Positions 8,250-17,912 of a stretch of DNA of 64,000 nucleotides are shown here, in pieces. The position numbers were made by a program, and so were the translations under genes. The notes below the pieces were generated by a model that saw only the letters and a program-made list of their open reading frames with translations, made no database searches and was not told the origin of the DNA. This DNA is from CAVWCW01 sp963753615 (GTDB lineage: Bacteria; Pseudomonadota; Gammaproteobacteria; Chromatiales; Chromatiaceae). Numbering within the stretch: the stretch's first letter is position 1; each line of letters starts with the position of its first letter. The stretch spans positions 62,001 to 126,000 of the forward strand of contig CAVWCW010000003.1 in assembly GCA_963753615.1 (NCBI GenBank), in the 5' to 3' direction.

Positions 8250-9365
8250 ATGAAACGTGTAGGGTTTGTCGGCTGGCGCGGAATGGTTGGGTCGGTGCTC
8301 ATGGAGCGTATGTTGGCGGAGGGGGACTTTGCCGGGATCGACGAGCCGGTGTTTTTCACCACCTCCCAGGTGGGCCAACAGGGACCGGATATCGGCAAGC
8401 CGATCGCGCCCCTTCGGGATGCCACCGACATCGATCAGCTCAGGGAGATGGAGGTGATCGTGTCCTGCCAGGGCGGCAGTTACACGAACCAGGTCTTCGG
8501 TCCCTTGCGGGAGTCCGGATGGGAGGGTTACTGGATCGATGCGGCCTCGGCCCTGCGTATGATGGACGACAGCGTCATCGTGCTGGACCCGGTCAATAGA
8601 AGCCTGGTCACGGAAGCGCTCGACGCCGGCATCAAGAACTACATCGGCGGCAACTGCACCGTCAGCCTCATGCTGATGGCTATGGGCGGGTTGTTCAGGG
8701 AGGGTCTGGTGGACTGGGTCAGCGCCATGACCTACCAGGCCGCCTCCGGCGCCGGCGCCAAGAACATGCGCGAACTGATTGCGCAGATGGGCAGCATCCA
8801 CGCCGCGGCGGAGGACCTGTTGGCGGACCCGGCTTCGGCGATTCTCGACATCGACCGGCGGGTGGCTGAGCACATCCGCAGCGCCGAACTGCCTAGCGAG
8901 AATTTCGGGGTGCCCCTGGCCGGCAGCCTGATCCCATGGATCGACGTGGCGATGGAGAACGGCCAAAGCAAGGAAGAGTGGAAGGGCGGGGTGGAGACCA
9001 ACAAGATCCTCGGCCGTCAGAATCGGCCGATTCCGATCGACGGCATCTGCGTGCGCATTGGCGCCATGCGCTGCCACAGCCAGGCGCTCACGGTAAAGCT
9101 CAAGCGGGATTTGCCGCTGGACGAGATCGAAGGCCTGTTGGCCGAGGCCAACGACTGGGTAAGGGTGATTCCCAACGAGCGGGAGCGCACGATTCGGGAG
9201 TTGAGCCCGTCGGCAGTCACCGGCAAGCTAGAGGTGCCGGTGGGGCGCCTGCGGAAGTTGGCCATGGGTAACGACTACCTCGGGGCCTTCACGGTTGGCG
9301 ACCAACTGCTATGGGGAGCGGCCGAACCGCTGCGTCGTATGCTGGGGATCGTGCTGGCACGCTGA
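8250..9365 (+). CDS. asd: Aspartate-semialdehyde dehydrogenase
   Basis: NADPH-dependent reduction of aspartyl phosphate to aspartate semialdehyde, feeding lysine/diaminopimelate, threonine and methionine synthesis. The 371-residue protein opens with the Rossmann motif VGFVGWRGMVGSVL. The catalytic cysteine is C136 in GGNCTVSLM, and QAASGAGAKNM and the RIGAMRCHSQ substrate region follow. Length and motifs match the gammaproteobacterial form. Downstream of leuB and upstream of fimV, a conserved position in Pseudomonas-like genomes. Confidence 0.97.
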   Translation: MKRVGFVGWRGMVGSVLMERMLAEGDFAGIDEPVFFTTSQVGQQGPDIGKPIAPLRDATDIDQLREMEVIVSCQGGSYTNQVFGPLRESGWEGYWIDAASALRMMDDSVIVLDPVNRSLVTEALDAGIKNYIGGNCTVSLMLMAMGGLFREGLVDWVSAMTYQAASGAGAKNMRELIAQMGSIHAAAEDLLADPASAILDIDRRVAEHIRSAELPSENFGVPLAGSLIPWIDVAMENGQSKEEWKGGVETNKILGRQNRPIPIDGICVRIGAMRCHSQALTVKLKRDLPLDEIEGLLAEANDWVRVIPNERERTIRELSPSAVTGKLEVPVGRLRKLAMGNDYLGAFTVGDQLLWGAAEPLRRMLGIVLAR

Positions 9366-9558
9366 ACGAATGCGGAAATCGGTCGCATAAGCGGCGCTTG
9401 GGGGTTGGGTTAAAACCTCTTCATAAGCTATAGTTGGCGGGAAAATATCAAGTATGTTCTATTTGCCTGGACGCAATGTCCGAGGCCTAAAGGGGACACG
9501 CCGGCAATACCGACCGGGATGTCCGGACACCGGTAAACGGTATCTGTGAGGAGGAAAC

Positions 9559-11883
9559 ATGTTTCGGAGATTATCCCTGGCGTTTGCGATTGCCGCTGCC
9601 CTGTCGCCGATGGCGGCTTATCCGCTCGGGTTGGGTGAAATCCATCCGAAATCCTATCTAAACCAGGCCTTCAGTGCGGATATCGATCTGCTCTCGGTGG
9701 ATCCCGAAGAACTCGATACCGTCAAGGTCGATCTGGCCCCGCCGGTTGTGTTTGAACGAGCTGGGATTCCGCGGCCGTTTTTCCTCTCCAAGCTGGACTT
9801 CACGCCGCAAGCCACCCCCGATGGCAAGGCCATCATCCGGGTGAGCAGCGACGAGCGGATTCGGGAACCCTTCGTCAGTTTTATGATCGAGGTCAACTGG
9901 CCGAAAGGGCGAGCGGTGAGGGAGTACACAGTGCTGCTGGATCCGCCGGTGGTGACTCAGCGACGGCCCAAGCCGGTGGCTGCGCCGAGCGTCGCATCGC
10001 GGCCGGCGAGCACGTCCGCGGCGCCCGCCTCCGCTGCGTCGGGGGCGGCGGCGACCGGGGCCTTGGAGTACGGTCCGACCAAGCCGAACGACACATTGTG
10101 GAGTATCGCCGGGGGGATGCGGGTGGAAGGGGCCACGGTGGAACAGGTGCTGATGGCCCTGTATCGCTACAACCCGAACGCCTTCATCGGCAACAATGTC
10201 AATCGGCTAAAAGTGGGACAGGTGCTGCGCCTTCCCGGAGCGGATTCCGCGTTAGAGCAGACCCGGAGCGAGGCGCGGGCCGAGTTGCAGGAGCAGAGCG
10301 AGATATGGCGCGCGGAATCCGAGGCCGCCACCGCGCCCGCCGCGATTGAGGAGGCTGATGCGGAAGCTGTTGAAGAAGAGCCCACGCCCATCTCATTGCA
10401 GGGGCCGGAAGCGGGGGCGGATGCCTCGGTCGCCGTCCCGGAGTCACCCGCGCCCGGTGAGCCGGAACTGAAACTAGTCGAGGGCGACCTGGAGGCCTCG
10501 GCAGTGGCGCCGGACGGAGTTCCCGGCGAGGCTGAAAGCGGGGCGGAAGCCGGGCCCGAGGCGGCGAGCCAGGACCGGGGACTGTTGCTGGCGAGGGAAG
10601 AGGCTGCTGTGGCGCGCCAAGAGGCGACAGAGATGCGGGGTCGCATCGGCGAGCTGGAAGAACAGCTGGGAGAAATGCAGCGCCTGATGACGGTGCAGAA
10701 CGACCGCCTGGCACAGTTGCAGGATCAGGCGGAGGAGGCTTCCAAGCCGCAGGAACTGGTTGTGCCTCCCCCGGCGCCCCAGAGTTTTTTCGAGCGACTG
10801 ATGAGCGGCGACAAGGTGGTCCTCGGCCTCCTTGGAGCGGTAGGGGTGTTGCTCATGGGCCTGCTGGCGCTGCTGGTTCGCGGTCGCAAGCGCGAAGCGG
10901 CCGCCTTCGCTGCACCGGCGATGGCCCCACCTCAGCCCGCACCTCGTGCCGCTGAGCGGGCTTCGGCCGGCGAATTTAGCAACCAGACGGCCGCTCTCGC
11001 TGCGTCTGCCGCCGCGGTAACCGGTGCGGCCGCAACCGCAGGCGCGACGCTCGCGTCGGCGCCTGCACCGGCAGAAGAGCCGGCATTGGATCCCCTCGCC
11101 GAGGTCGATGTCTACGTAGCCTACGGCCGCTACGAGCAGGCCGAGGAGATGCTCATGGATGAGATCCGGCGCGACCCGGAACGTCTCGATTACCAGCACA
11201 AACTGCTGGAGGTTTATGCCGAGGCAGGCGATCACGAGTCCTTCGTCGCCCAGGCCGACAAGATGAGTCAAGCGGGCGCCGAGGACCGGGACCCGAAGGC
11301 ATGGAGCCGGGTAATGGAGATGGGGCGTACCCTCGCCCCCGGGGCGGCCCTGTTCGGTGGCACCGCAGCCACAGCCGGGGATTCGACACCCGAACCCGAG
11401 GCCCAAGACAACTTCGACCTCGACCTCGACCTGGACTTGGCGGGCGCGGGGGAACCCGAGGCTGCACCGGTATCCGGGGCGTCGGAGACGACGGTCGCCG
11501 AAAACCTGGACTTCGAACTCGACGACTTCGATTTTGGGGCTGAGGAGCAGGCGGAATCGGAGCCCGCTTCCGCCGTGGAAGCGCCACAGCCCGAAGTCCT
11601 CGAAGACGACGATGAGGGCCTCAGCCTGGACGAGGTCGGCGGCCTGATGAAGGTCCCCGCGCCGCCGCCGGAGGAGCCGGAAGAGCCGGAGGAACTGGTG
11701 CTCGACACGGACGCCTTCACCGGGGTTGATCAGGAAGAGGTAGAGACCAAGATCGACCTAGCACTCGCCTATCAGGACATGGGCGACCCGGATGACGCCC
11801 GTATTATCCTCGAAGAGGTGCTGCGCGAAGGCAACGATGATCAGCAACAACGGGCCCGGGAGTTGCTGCAAGCGCTGTCCTGA
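9559..11883 (+). CDS. fimV: FimV/HubP family polar hub protein
   Basis: Inner-membrane protein that organises the cell pole, type IV pili and chemosensory systems. The 774 residues show an N-terminal signal sequence, the conserved FimV N-terminal domain (GLGEIHPKSYLNQAFSADI), a LysM peptidoglycan-binding domain at about 170-225 (NDTLWSIAG to LKVGQVLRLPG), a coiled coil around 345-395 and a single membrane helix at about 420-442. A long acidic cytoplasmic tail rich in Asp, Glu and Ala follows. The C-terminal TPR-like FimV motif is ALAYQDMGDPDDARIILEEV. A strong Shine-Dalgarno (GAGGAGG) lies just before ATG 9559. A terminator follows it. Confidence 0.95.
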   Translation: MFRRLSLAFAIAAALSPMAAYPLGLGEIHPKSYLNQAFSADIDLLSVDPEELDTVKVDLAPPVVFERAGIPRPFFLSKLDFTPQATPDGKAIIRVSSDERIREPFVSFMIEVNWPKGRAVREYTVLLDPPVVTQRRPKPVAAPSVASRPASTSAAPASAASGAAATGALEYGPTKPNDTLWSIAGGMRVEGATVEQVLMALYRYNPNAFIGNNVNRLKVGQVLRLPGADSALEQTRSEARAELQEQSEIWRAESEAATAPAAIEEADAEAVEEEPTPISLQGPEAGADASVAVPESPAPGEPELKLVEGDLEASAVAPDGVPGEAESGAEAGPEAASQDRGLLLAREEAAVARQEATEMRGRIGELEEQLGEMQRLMTVQNDRLAQLQDQAEEASKPQELVVPPPAPQSFFERLMSGDKVVLGLLGAVGVLLMGLLALLVRGRKREAAAFAAPAMAPPQPAPRAAERASAGEFSNQTAALAASAAAVTGAAATAGATLASAPAPAEEPALDPLAEVDVYVAYGRYEQAEEMLMDEIRRDPERLDYQHKLLEVYAEAGDHESFVAQADKMSQAGAEDRDPKAWSRVMEMGRTLAPGAALFGGTAATAGDSTPEPEAQDNFDLDLDLDLAGAGEPEAAPVSGASETTVAENLDFELDDFDFGAEEQAESEPASAVEAPQPEVLEDDDEGLSLDEVGGLMKVPAPPPEEPEEPEELVLDTDAFTGVDQEEVETKIDLALAYQDMGDPDDARIILEEVLREGNDDQQQRARELLQALS

Positions 11884-11922
11884 TATCCAGGGCTCGGCCG
11901 TCTCTCGCCAATAGGCGGTATA

Positions 11923-11954
11923 CGGGGGTGCATGTCTCGATGCACCCCCGTTTT
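11923..11954 (+). terminator. Rho-independent terminator after fimV
   Basis: CGGGGGTGCAT (11923-11933) pairs perfectly with ATGCACCCCCG (11940-11950) around a six-base loop and is followed by TTTT. It lies 40 bases past the fimV stop and 33 bases before truA, so it probably separates the two transcripts or attenuates read-through. Confidence 0.85.
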
Positions 11955-11986
11955 GCTGCGGAATTTCAAACGGGGCAAGAGTAACG

Positions 11987-12787
11987 ATGCGGATCGCCAT
12001 GGGGGTCGAATACGACGGCTCCGCGTTCCACGGTTGGCAAGCCCAGGGCGATGTGTCGACCGTGCAGGAAACCTTGGAAGCGGCGCTGGCTCGAGTCGCG
12101 GACCACCCACTACGGGTGCAGTGCGCCGGGCGCACCGATGCCGGCGTACACGCTATCGCCCAGGTGGTGCATTTCGATACCGAGGCCGAGCGCCGCGAGC
12201 GATCCTGGGTATTGGGTTGTAACGTGAACCTGCCGGAGCAGGTCAATGTGCTCTGGGCGAGACCGGTCTCGAAGGACTTCAATGCCCGCTACTCGGCCTT
12301 GGCCCGCAGTTACCGCTACGAGATTCTAAACCGGCCGGTTCGCTCTGCGCTGGCCAGCAGGCGCGCGGTGTGGTTCCATCCGCCCTTGGACGCAGCGCGG
12401 ATGCATCGGGCCGGTCAGGCCCTGGTCGGTGAGCACGACTTCTCCTCCTTCCGGGCCCAGGGTTGCCAGGCCAAGTCGCCGGTTCGCCGGGTGCTCAGCC
12501 TGCGTGTCCAGCGTCATGACGAGCGGGTGGTGCTGGAGATCACCGCCAATGCCTTTTTGCACCACATGGTGCGCAATATCGCTGGGGTGCTGATGGCCAT
12601 CGGTCGCGGCGATCGCCCGGAGTCCTGGGCCGCCGAAGTGTTGGCGCTGCGAAATCGCGCATTGGGCGGCATTACCGCGCCGCCCGACGGCCTCTACCTG
12701 GTGGGGGTAAAGTACCCGCCGGCGTTTGGTCTGCCTGACTGGCGCCTGCGCCCGGTGCCGACCTGGCGCGAGGCGGGTGTCCATTAG
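11987..12787 (+). CDS. truA: tRNA pseudouridine(38-40) synthase
   Basis: Converts uridines 38-40 in the anticodon stem-loop of many tRNAs to pseudouridine. The 266-residue product contains MGVEYDGSAFHGWQ and the catalytic aspartate D51 in CAGRTDAGVHA. The central FNARYSALARSYRYEI and C-terminal NAFLHHMVRNIAGVL motifs are also present. Starts at ATG 11987 just after the fimV terminator. Its position between fimV and trpF is conserved in related bacteria. Confidence 0.96.
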   Translation: MRIAMGVEYDGSAFHGWQAQGDVSTVQETLEAALARVADHPLRVQCAGRTDAGVHAIAQVVHFDTEAERRERSWVLGCNVNLPEQVNVLWARPVSKDFNARYSALARSYRYEILNRPVRSALASRRAVWFHPPLDAARMHRAGQALVGEHDFSSFRAQGCQAKSPVRRVLSLRVQRHDERVVLEITANAFLHHMVRNIAGVLMAIGRGDRPESWAAEVLALRNRALGGITAPPDGLYLVGVKYPPAFGLPDWRLRPVPTWREAGVH

Positions 12788-12975
12788 CTTTCCCTAATCC
12801 GCTTGATCCTGTATCTTTAGGCCCCATTATTCCTGGATCGGCGGTCGAATCCGGTTCAGCGTGCGAACAGGCTGGGGGCCAGTTGACTCGAGCGGGTCGG
12901 TTCGAATGCGTAATCGAGCCAATGATGGCGCCTGGTTCCCTATTAGAGTTCGGTCAACCGTTGTTCACAATAGTG

Positions 12976-13602
12976 ATGCGAACCCGGGTCAAGATCTGCG
13001 GCATTACCCGCGCGGAAGACGCCAGAGAGGCCGTACGCCAGGGCGCGGATGCGCTTGGATTGGTGTTTTATCCCCCCAGTCCAAGGGCAGTGACTTTCGA
13101 GCAGGCGCAGGAGCTAGTGGCCTGCCTGCCGCCGTTCGTGACCGTGGTCGGCCTGTTTGTCGACGCCGAGCGGACCGAGATCAGTGAGGCCCTTGCCCGG
13201 GTGCGTATCGACCTGCTGCAGTTCCACGGCAGCGAGAGCCCTGAGCAGTGTTCCGGCCATGGCCGACCGTATATCAAGGCGGTGCGGATGCGCGAGGGTG
13301 TTGAGCTGGCCCGGGTGGAGGCGGAGTACACGGACGCCGCCGCGCTGTTGCTGGACAGCTACCAAGCTGGAAAGCCTGGCGGCACCGGCGCAGTATTCGA
13401 CTGGGCGCGTATCCCGCCGGTGATGGCGGGCCGGATCGTGCTGGCGGGAGGCCTGAATCCGGACAATGTGGAAGCGGCGGTGCGCCGGGTGCGCCCCTAT
13501 GCGGTGGACGTCAGCGGTGGCGTGGAACGGGCTAAGGGCATCAAAGACGCCGCCCGAATTGCAGCCTTCTTGAGAGGAGTAGAACGTGGCGATTACAGCT
13601 GA
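12976..13602 (+). CDS. trpF: Phosphoribosylanthranilate isomerase
   Basis: Third-stage isomerase of tryptophan synthesis, converting phosphoribosylanthranilate to CdRP; a TIM barrel. Begins MRTRVKICGITRAEDA, with the catalytic cysteine in KICGIT and the phosphate-binding ends VLAGGLNPDNV and AVDVSGGVE. The ATG at 12976 matches the family start. The frame is open further upstream, but that extension looks unlike the family. Its end overlaps trpB by 17 bases, so trpF, trpB and trpA are one unit. Confidence 0.95.
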   Translation: MRTRVKICGITRAEDAREAVRQGADALGLVFYPPSPRAVTFEQAQELVACLPPFVTVVGLFVDAERTEISEALARVRIDLLQFHGSESPEQCSGHGRPYIKAVRMREGVELARVEAEYTDAAALLLDSYQAGKPGGTGAVFDWARIPPVMAGRIVLAGGLNPDNVEAAVRRVRPYAVDVSGGVERAKGIKDAARIAAFLRGVERGDYS

Positions 13603-14803
13603 GCAGGTGGTAAGCGCACTGCCCGACGAGCAGGGCCACTTCGGCCCCTATGGCGGCATGTTCGTCGCCGAGACCCTGATGCAGCCGCTCGAGGAGTTGC
13701 GCGATGCTTACGTGCGATTTCTCGTCGACCCCGAGTTCCTGGCCGAGTTGGATGCGGACCTGCGCGACTACGTAGGCCGGCCATCGCCCATCTATCACGC
13801 GGAACGCTGGAGCCGGCAGCTGGGCGGGGCCCAGATCTACCTCAAGCGCGAGGACCTCAATCACACCGGAGCCCACAAGGTGAACAACACCATCGGCCAA
13901 GCACTGCTGGCCAAGCGCATGGGCAAGACCCGCATCATCGCCGAGACCGGGGCCGGCCAGCACGGGGTGGCCAGCGCCACCGTGGCGGCGCGCCTGGGAC
14001 TGGAATGCGTGGTCTACATGGGCGAGGTGGACGTCGCGCGCCAGGAGGCCAATGTCTACCGCATGCGGCTGCTCGGCGCCGAGGTGGTTTCGGTGAAGTC
14101 CGGCTCGCGCACCCTCAAGGATGCCCTCAACGAGGCGATGCGCGACTGGGTCACCAATGTGGACAATACCTTCTACATTATCGGCACCGTTGCCGGGCCC
14201 CACCCCTATCCGGCCATGGTGCGCGACTTTCAGGCGGTCATCGGGCGGGAGGCGCGGCAGCAGATGCTGGAGCGCACCGGGCGCCTGCCGGATGCCCTGG
14301 TGGCCTGCGTCGGTGGCGGCTCCAACGCCATCGGCCTGTTCCATCCCTTCCTCGACGATCGCGAGGTGGCCATGTACGGGGTGGAAGCCGCCGGTGACGG
14401 CCTGGAGACCGGCCGTCACGCCGCGCCCCTGTGCGCCGGAGTGCCCGGGGTGCTGCACGGGAACCGCACCTATCTGATGGAGGATCGCGACGGCCAGATC
14501 ATCGAGACCCACTCCATCTCCGCCGGGCTCGATTACCCTGGGGTGGGGCCCGAACACGCCTGGCTCAAAGACTCGGGGCGCGCCAACTACGTGGCGGTTA
14601 CCGACGACGAGGCCTTGGCCGGCTTTCACACCTTGACCCGGGTGGAAGGCATCATCCCGGCCTTGGAATCCAGCCATGCCCTGGCCTACGCCGCCAAGCT
14701 GGCCCCGACCATGCGGCAGGATCAGAGCATCCTGATCAACCTTTCCGGGCGTGGCGACAAGGACATGCATACGGTGGCGAAGCACGAGGGCATCCAGCTA
14801 TGA
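13586..14803 (+). CDS. trpB: Tryptophan synthase beta chain
   Basis: PLP enzyme joining indole and serine. The 405-residue protein has the PLP lysine in HTGAHKVNN, the phosphate-binding GGGSNAIG and the product-site text EDLNHTGAH. The start is GTG at 13586 with GAGGAG seven bases upstream, lying inside the end of trpF. Its stop overlaps the trpA ATG by two bases (ATGA). A long antisense open frame across this gene is a by-product of the GC bias. Confidence 0.97.
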   Translation: MAITAEQVVSALPDEQGHFGPYGGMFVAETLMQPLEELRDAYVRFLVDPEFLAELDADLRDYVGRPSPIYHAERWSRQLGGAQIYLKREDLNHTGAHKVNNTIGQALLAKRMGKTRIIAETGAGQHGVASATVAARLGLECVVYMGEVDVARQEANVYRMRLLGAEVVSVKSGSRTLKDALNEAMRDWVTNVDNTFYIIGTVAGPHPYPAMVRDFQAVIGREARQQMLERTGRLPDALVACVGGGSNAIGLFHPFLDDREVAMYGVEAAGDGLETGRHAAPLCAGVPGVLHGNRTYLMEDRDGQIIETHSISAGLDYPGVGPEHAWLKDSGRANYVAVTDDEALAGFHTLTRVEGIIPALESSHALAYAAKLAPTMRQDQSILINLSGRGDKDMHTVAKHEGIQL

Positions 14804-15606
14804 GCCGTATCGGTTGCCGCTTTGCCGAGCTCAAGCAGGCCGGCCGCAGCGCCCTGATTCCCTTCGTTACCGCCGGCGATCCAAACCCCGAGGTTACGGT
14901 GCCGCTGATGCACGCCATGGTCGCGGCCGGTGCCGACTTGATCGAGTTGGGTGTGCCCTTTTCTGATCCGATGGCGGACGGCCCGGTGATCCAGCGCGCC
15001 AGCGAGCGCGCCTTGGAGCACCACATGAGTCTCCGCGGGGTGCTCGATATCGTCAGCCAATTCCGGCGCGACGACGGCGCGACCCCGGTGGTGCTGATGG
15101 GGTATCTCAACCCGATCGAGGCCATGGGCTATTCCGAGTTCGCAACGGCAGCCGCTGCGGCTGGGGTGGACGGGGTGTTGACGGTGGACATCCCGCCGGA
15201 GGAGGGCGGCGGTTTTCTCGACAGTATGAGCGCTGCCGGCCTCGACCCCATCTTCCTGATCGCCCCCACCACTACCGAGGCGCGCATGCAGCGGGTCTGC
15301 AATGCCGCCGGTGGTTTCGTATACTATGTTTCGATCAAGGGCGTGACCGGCGCCAGCCACCTGCAGGTGGACCAACTCGCCGGCAAGCTGGAGGCGATCC
15401 GCCGGCATACCGAGTTGCCCGTGGGGGTGGGCTTCGGCATCAAGGACGCGGAGACCGCAGCCGCGGTATCCCGGGTGGCCGACGCGGTGATCGTCGGCAG
15501 CGCCTTGGTGGGCCGGGTCGAGGCCCTGGCGGACCGGCCGCAGGCGATCGCCGCGGAGGTGGCCGCCGTTCTGGCATCCATGCGCCAAGCCATGGACACC
15601 GCCTGA
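14800..15606 (+). CDS. trpA: Tryptophan synthase alpha chain
   Basis: Releases indole from indole-3-glycerol phosphate and channels it to TrpB. The 268-residue TIM-barrel protein carries the catalytic glutamate in DLIELGVPFSDPMADGP and the aspartate in VDIPPEE. The glycine-rich phosphate loops GVTGAS and VGFGIKD are present too. ATG at 14800 overlaps the trpB stop. No trp leader or attenuator was found ahead of the trpFBA group; trpE, D and C are not in the window. Confidence 0.97.
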   Translation: MSRIGCRFAELKQAGRSALIPFVTAGDPNPEVTVPLMHAMVAAGADLIELGVPFSDPMADGPVIQRASERALEHHMSLRGVLDIVSQFRRDDGATPVVLMGYLNPIEAMGYSEFATAAAAAGVDGVLTVDIPPEEGGGFLDSMSAAGLDPIFLIAPTTTEARMQRVCNAAGGFVYYVSIKGVTGASHLQVDQLAGKLEAIRRHTELPVGVGFGIKDAETAAAVSRVADAVIVGSALVGRVEALADRPQAIAAEVAAVLASMRQAMDTA

Positions 15607-15649
15607 AGCACCGCATCTGCGCCGATAAGACAAGAAAAGGGGGCAGCCC

Positions 15650-16510
15650 ATGAGTTGGTTCGAAAAGTTGATGCCGAGCCGCATCCGCACGGATACCGCC
15701 AGCAAGCGCGGGGTGCCGGAGGGGCTCTGGGCCAAGTGCCCGGGCTGCAGTGCCATCCTCTACCGCGCAGAGTTGGAGCGCAACCTGGAAGTCTGTCCCA
15801 AGTGCGGCCACCACAATCGGATCGGTGCCCGGCGCCGCCTGGACGGCTTCCTGGACCCCGAGCCACGGGAAGAGATCGCCGCCGAATTGGAGCCGTTGGA
15901 CCCGCTCAAGTTCAAGGACAGCAAGAAGTACAAAGACCGCCTGCTCCAGGCCCAGAAGCAAACCGGCGAGAAGGACGCGCTGGTGGTGATGCGCGGCAAG
16001 CTCAAGGGGTTGGAATTGGTGGCGGCGGCGTTTGAATTCCAGTTCATGGGCGGGTCCATGGGCTCGGTGGTGGGGGAACGCTTCGTGCAGGGGGTGAACG
16101 TCTCCCTGGAGGCCGGCATCCCCATGGTCTGCTTCGCCGCCAGCGGCGGGGCCCGCATGCAGGAATCTCTGTTCTCGCTGATGCAGATGGCCAAGACCAG
16201 CGCCGCGCTGGCCCGCATGTCTGAGCGCGGCTTGCCATTCGTATCGGTGCTCACCGACCCCACCATGGGCGGCGTGTCTGCCAGTTTCGCCATGCTCGGA
16301 GACGTCAATGTGGCCGAACCCAATGCCCTGATCGGGTTTGCCGGACCCAGGGTGATCGAGCAGACGGTGCGCGAGACCTTGCCAGAGGGCTTCCAGCGCA
16401 GCGAGTTCCTGGTCGAGCACGGGGCAGTGGACCGCATTATCGACCGCCGCGACCTGCGCGACGAGTTGTCCAGCCTGCTCAGTATGCTGACCCACCAGCC
16501 GCGGCCCTGA
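15650..16510 (+). CDS. accD: Acetyl-CoA carboxylase carboxyltransferase beta subunit
   Basis: With AccA transfers CO2 from biotin to acetyl-CoA, the first step of fatty acid synthesis. Of 286 residues, the N-terminal zinc ribbon is intact (C30, C33, C49, C52 in KCPGC and VCPKCGHH). The crotonase-like core has GARMQESLFSLMQMAKTS and TMGGVSASFAMLGD. The gene follows trpA by 43 bases. Its stop TGA is shared with the apparent folC start. Confidence 0.97.
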   Translation: MSWFEKLMPSRIRTDTASKRGVPEGLWAKCPGCSAILYRAELERNLEVCPKCGHHNRIGARRRLDGFLDPEPREEIAAELEPLDPLKFKDSKKYKDRLLQAQKQTGEKDALVVMRGKLKGLELVAAAFEFQFMGGSMGSVVGERFVQGVNVSLEAGIPMVCFAASGGARMQESLFSLMQMAKTSAALARMSERGLPFVSVLTDPTMGGVSASFAMLGDVNVAEPNALIGFAGPRVIEQTVRETLPEGFQRSEFLVEHGAVDRIIDRRDLRDELSSLLSMLTHQPRP

Positions 16511-17769
16511 ACGCCCGGTCCCTGCAAGCCTGGCTGGAGCGCCTGGAGCGGCTGCACCCGCGCGAGATCGAACTCGGGCTGGAGCGCATCGGGCGGGTAT
16601 GGCGGCGCATGCGGCCTCAGGCGCTGGGCGGATGCCCGGTCATAACCCTGGCGGGCACCAATGGCAAGGGCTCATGCGCTGCCATGTTGGAGGCGATCTA
16701 CAGCGCCGCCGGCTACCGGGTCGGTTGCTATACTTCGCCGCACCTGGTGCGCTACAACGAGCGCATCCGCATCCAGCGCGAGCCGCGCCCGGACGCCGAG
16801 ATCTGCGCCGCCTTCGAGCGGGTCGACGCGGCCCGGGCCGACATATCACTGACCTATTTCGAGTTCGGCACCCTCGCCGCGTTGGATCTGTTCGCCTGCG
16901 CAGGATTGGACTTGGCGATCCTGGAAGTGGGTCTCGGGGGGCGCCTGGACGCGGTGAACATTGTCGATCCGGAGCTGGCGCTAATCACCAGCATCGACCT
17001 TGATCACCAGGACTGGCTGGGTCCTGATCGTGAGCGGATCGGTGGCGAAAAGGCCGGCATCCTGCGCGCCGGTCGGCCGGCGGTGTGCGGTGATCGCGAC
17101 CCGCCCGAGAGCTTGTTGCGTCGGGCCGCGGAGTTGGGGACACCCCTTTACTGCGCCGAGCGCGATTTCCGGTGGCGGCGCGCTCCCGGGGGTTGGCAGT
17201 GGGAGGGGCCGGGTAGCCGTCGCTTCGGGCTGCCCGAGCCGGCCCTGCGCGGCGCCTATCAGTTGGCCAACGGGGCCGCGGTGCTGATGGCCGTGGAGTT
17301 GCTGGCGAACCGCTTACCGGTGGCCCAGGAGGCGGTGCGCCTGGGCTTGCAGACGGCGGTGCTCCCAGGGCGCTTTCAGGTGATCCCGGGCGATGTCACT
17401 CTGGTGCTGGATGTGGCCCACAACCCCCAGGCCGCCAACGCTCTGGCCGGGAACTTGCGCCGCTTGGCCCCCGGTGGGCGGGTGCATGCGGTGTTCGGCC
17501 TACTCGGCGACAAGGATCTTCGCGGGGTGCTGCAACCTTTGGCGGAGCTCGTGGACAGCTGGCACCTGCCCCAGTTGGCCGGCAGCAGGGCCCGGTCCGT
17601 GGCGGCTCTGGCCGGGGAACTTCGTGCTATCCTGCCCGGCGTAGAGGTGACCGAATATCCAGCCCCCCGACTGGCCTTGAACGGGGCCCAGCTGGCGGCG
17701 TCGGTGGGCGATTGTATCCTGGTTTTCGGGTCTTTCGTGCTCGTCGGCGAGTTGTTGCCGGAGCTCTGA
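16507..17769 (+). CDS. folC: Bifunctional folylpolyglutamate / dihydrofolate synthase
   Basis: Adds glutamate to dihydropteroate and tetrahydrofolates in folate metabolism. The Mur-ligase-type P-loop is TLAGTNGKGSCAAMLEAIY. TSPHLVRYNERIRI, GLGGRLDAVN and DVAHNPQAA are family signatures. The first ATG (16609) would cut off the conserved N-terminal helix; the frame upstream reads NARSLQAWLERLERLHPREI, typical of FolC. No ATG, GTG or TTG lies there, so the start is most likely CTG at 16507, whose bases form CTGA with the accD stop, a counterpart of the usual ATGA overlap. The product would then be 420 residues, normal for the family. Confidence 0.9.
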   Translation: MNARSLQAWLERLERLHPREIELGLERIGRVWRRMRPQALGGCPVITLAGTNGKGSCAAMLEAIYSAAGYRVGCYTSPHLVRYNERIRIQREPRPDAEICAAFERVDAARADISLTYFEFGTLAALDLFACAGLDLAILEVGLGGRLDAVNIVDPELALITSIDLDHQDWLGPDRERIGGEKAGILRAGRPAVCGDRDPPESLLRRAAELGTPLYCAERDFRWRRAPGGWQWEGPGSRRFGLPEPALRGAYQLANGAAVLMAVELLANRLPVAQEAVRLGLQTAVLPGRFQVIPGDVTLVLDVAHNPQAANALAGNLRRLAPGGRVHAVFGLLGDKDLRGVLQPLAELVDSWHLPQLAGSRARSVAALAGELRAILPGVEVTEYPAPRLALNGAQLAASVGDCILVFGSFVLVGELLPEL

Positions 17770-17912
17770 CCGCCGGAGAACTCCTGGGGTGAGCCTGTCG
17801 CTCTTCAGAAAGCTTCCGCTCCTGTTAGAATAGGCCATTCCGCAGCGTCGGCGCCGGCTCCTGCGGAGCATCCGGTGTTTCGCAATAGATTGATAAAATA
17901 CGGAAGTCACTC

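Noticed and set aside
13541..14785. Long antisense open frame across trpB
   Set aside because: It mirrors the GC-rich third positions of trpB, has no family resemblance, and trpB is certain on the other strand. The same applies to antisense frames over trpA, accD and sppA.
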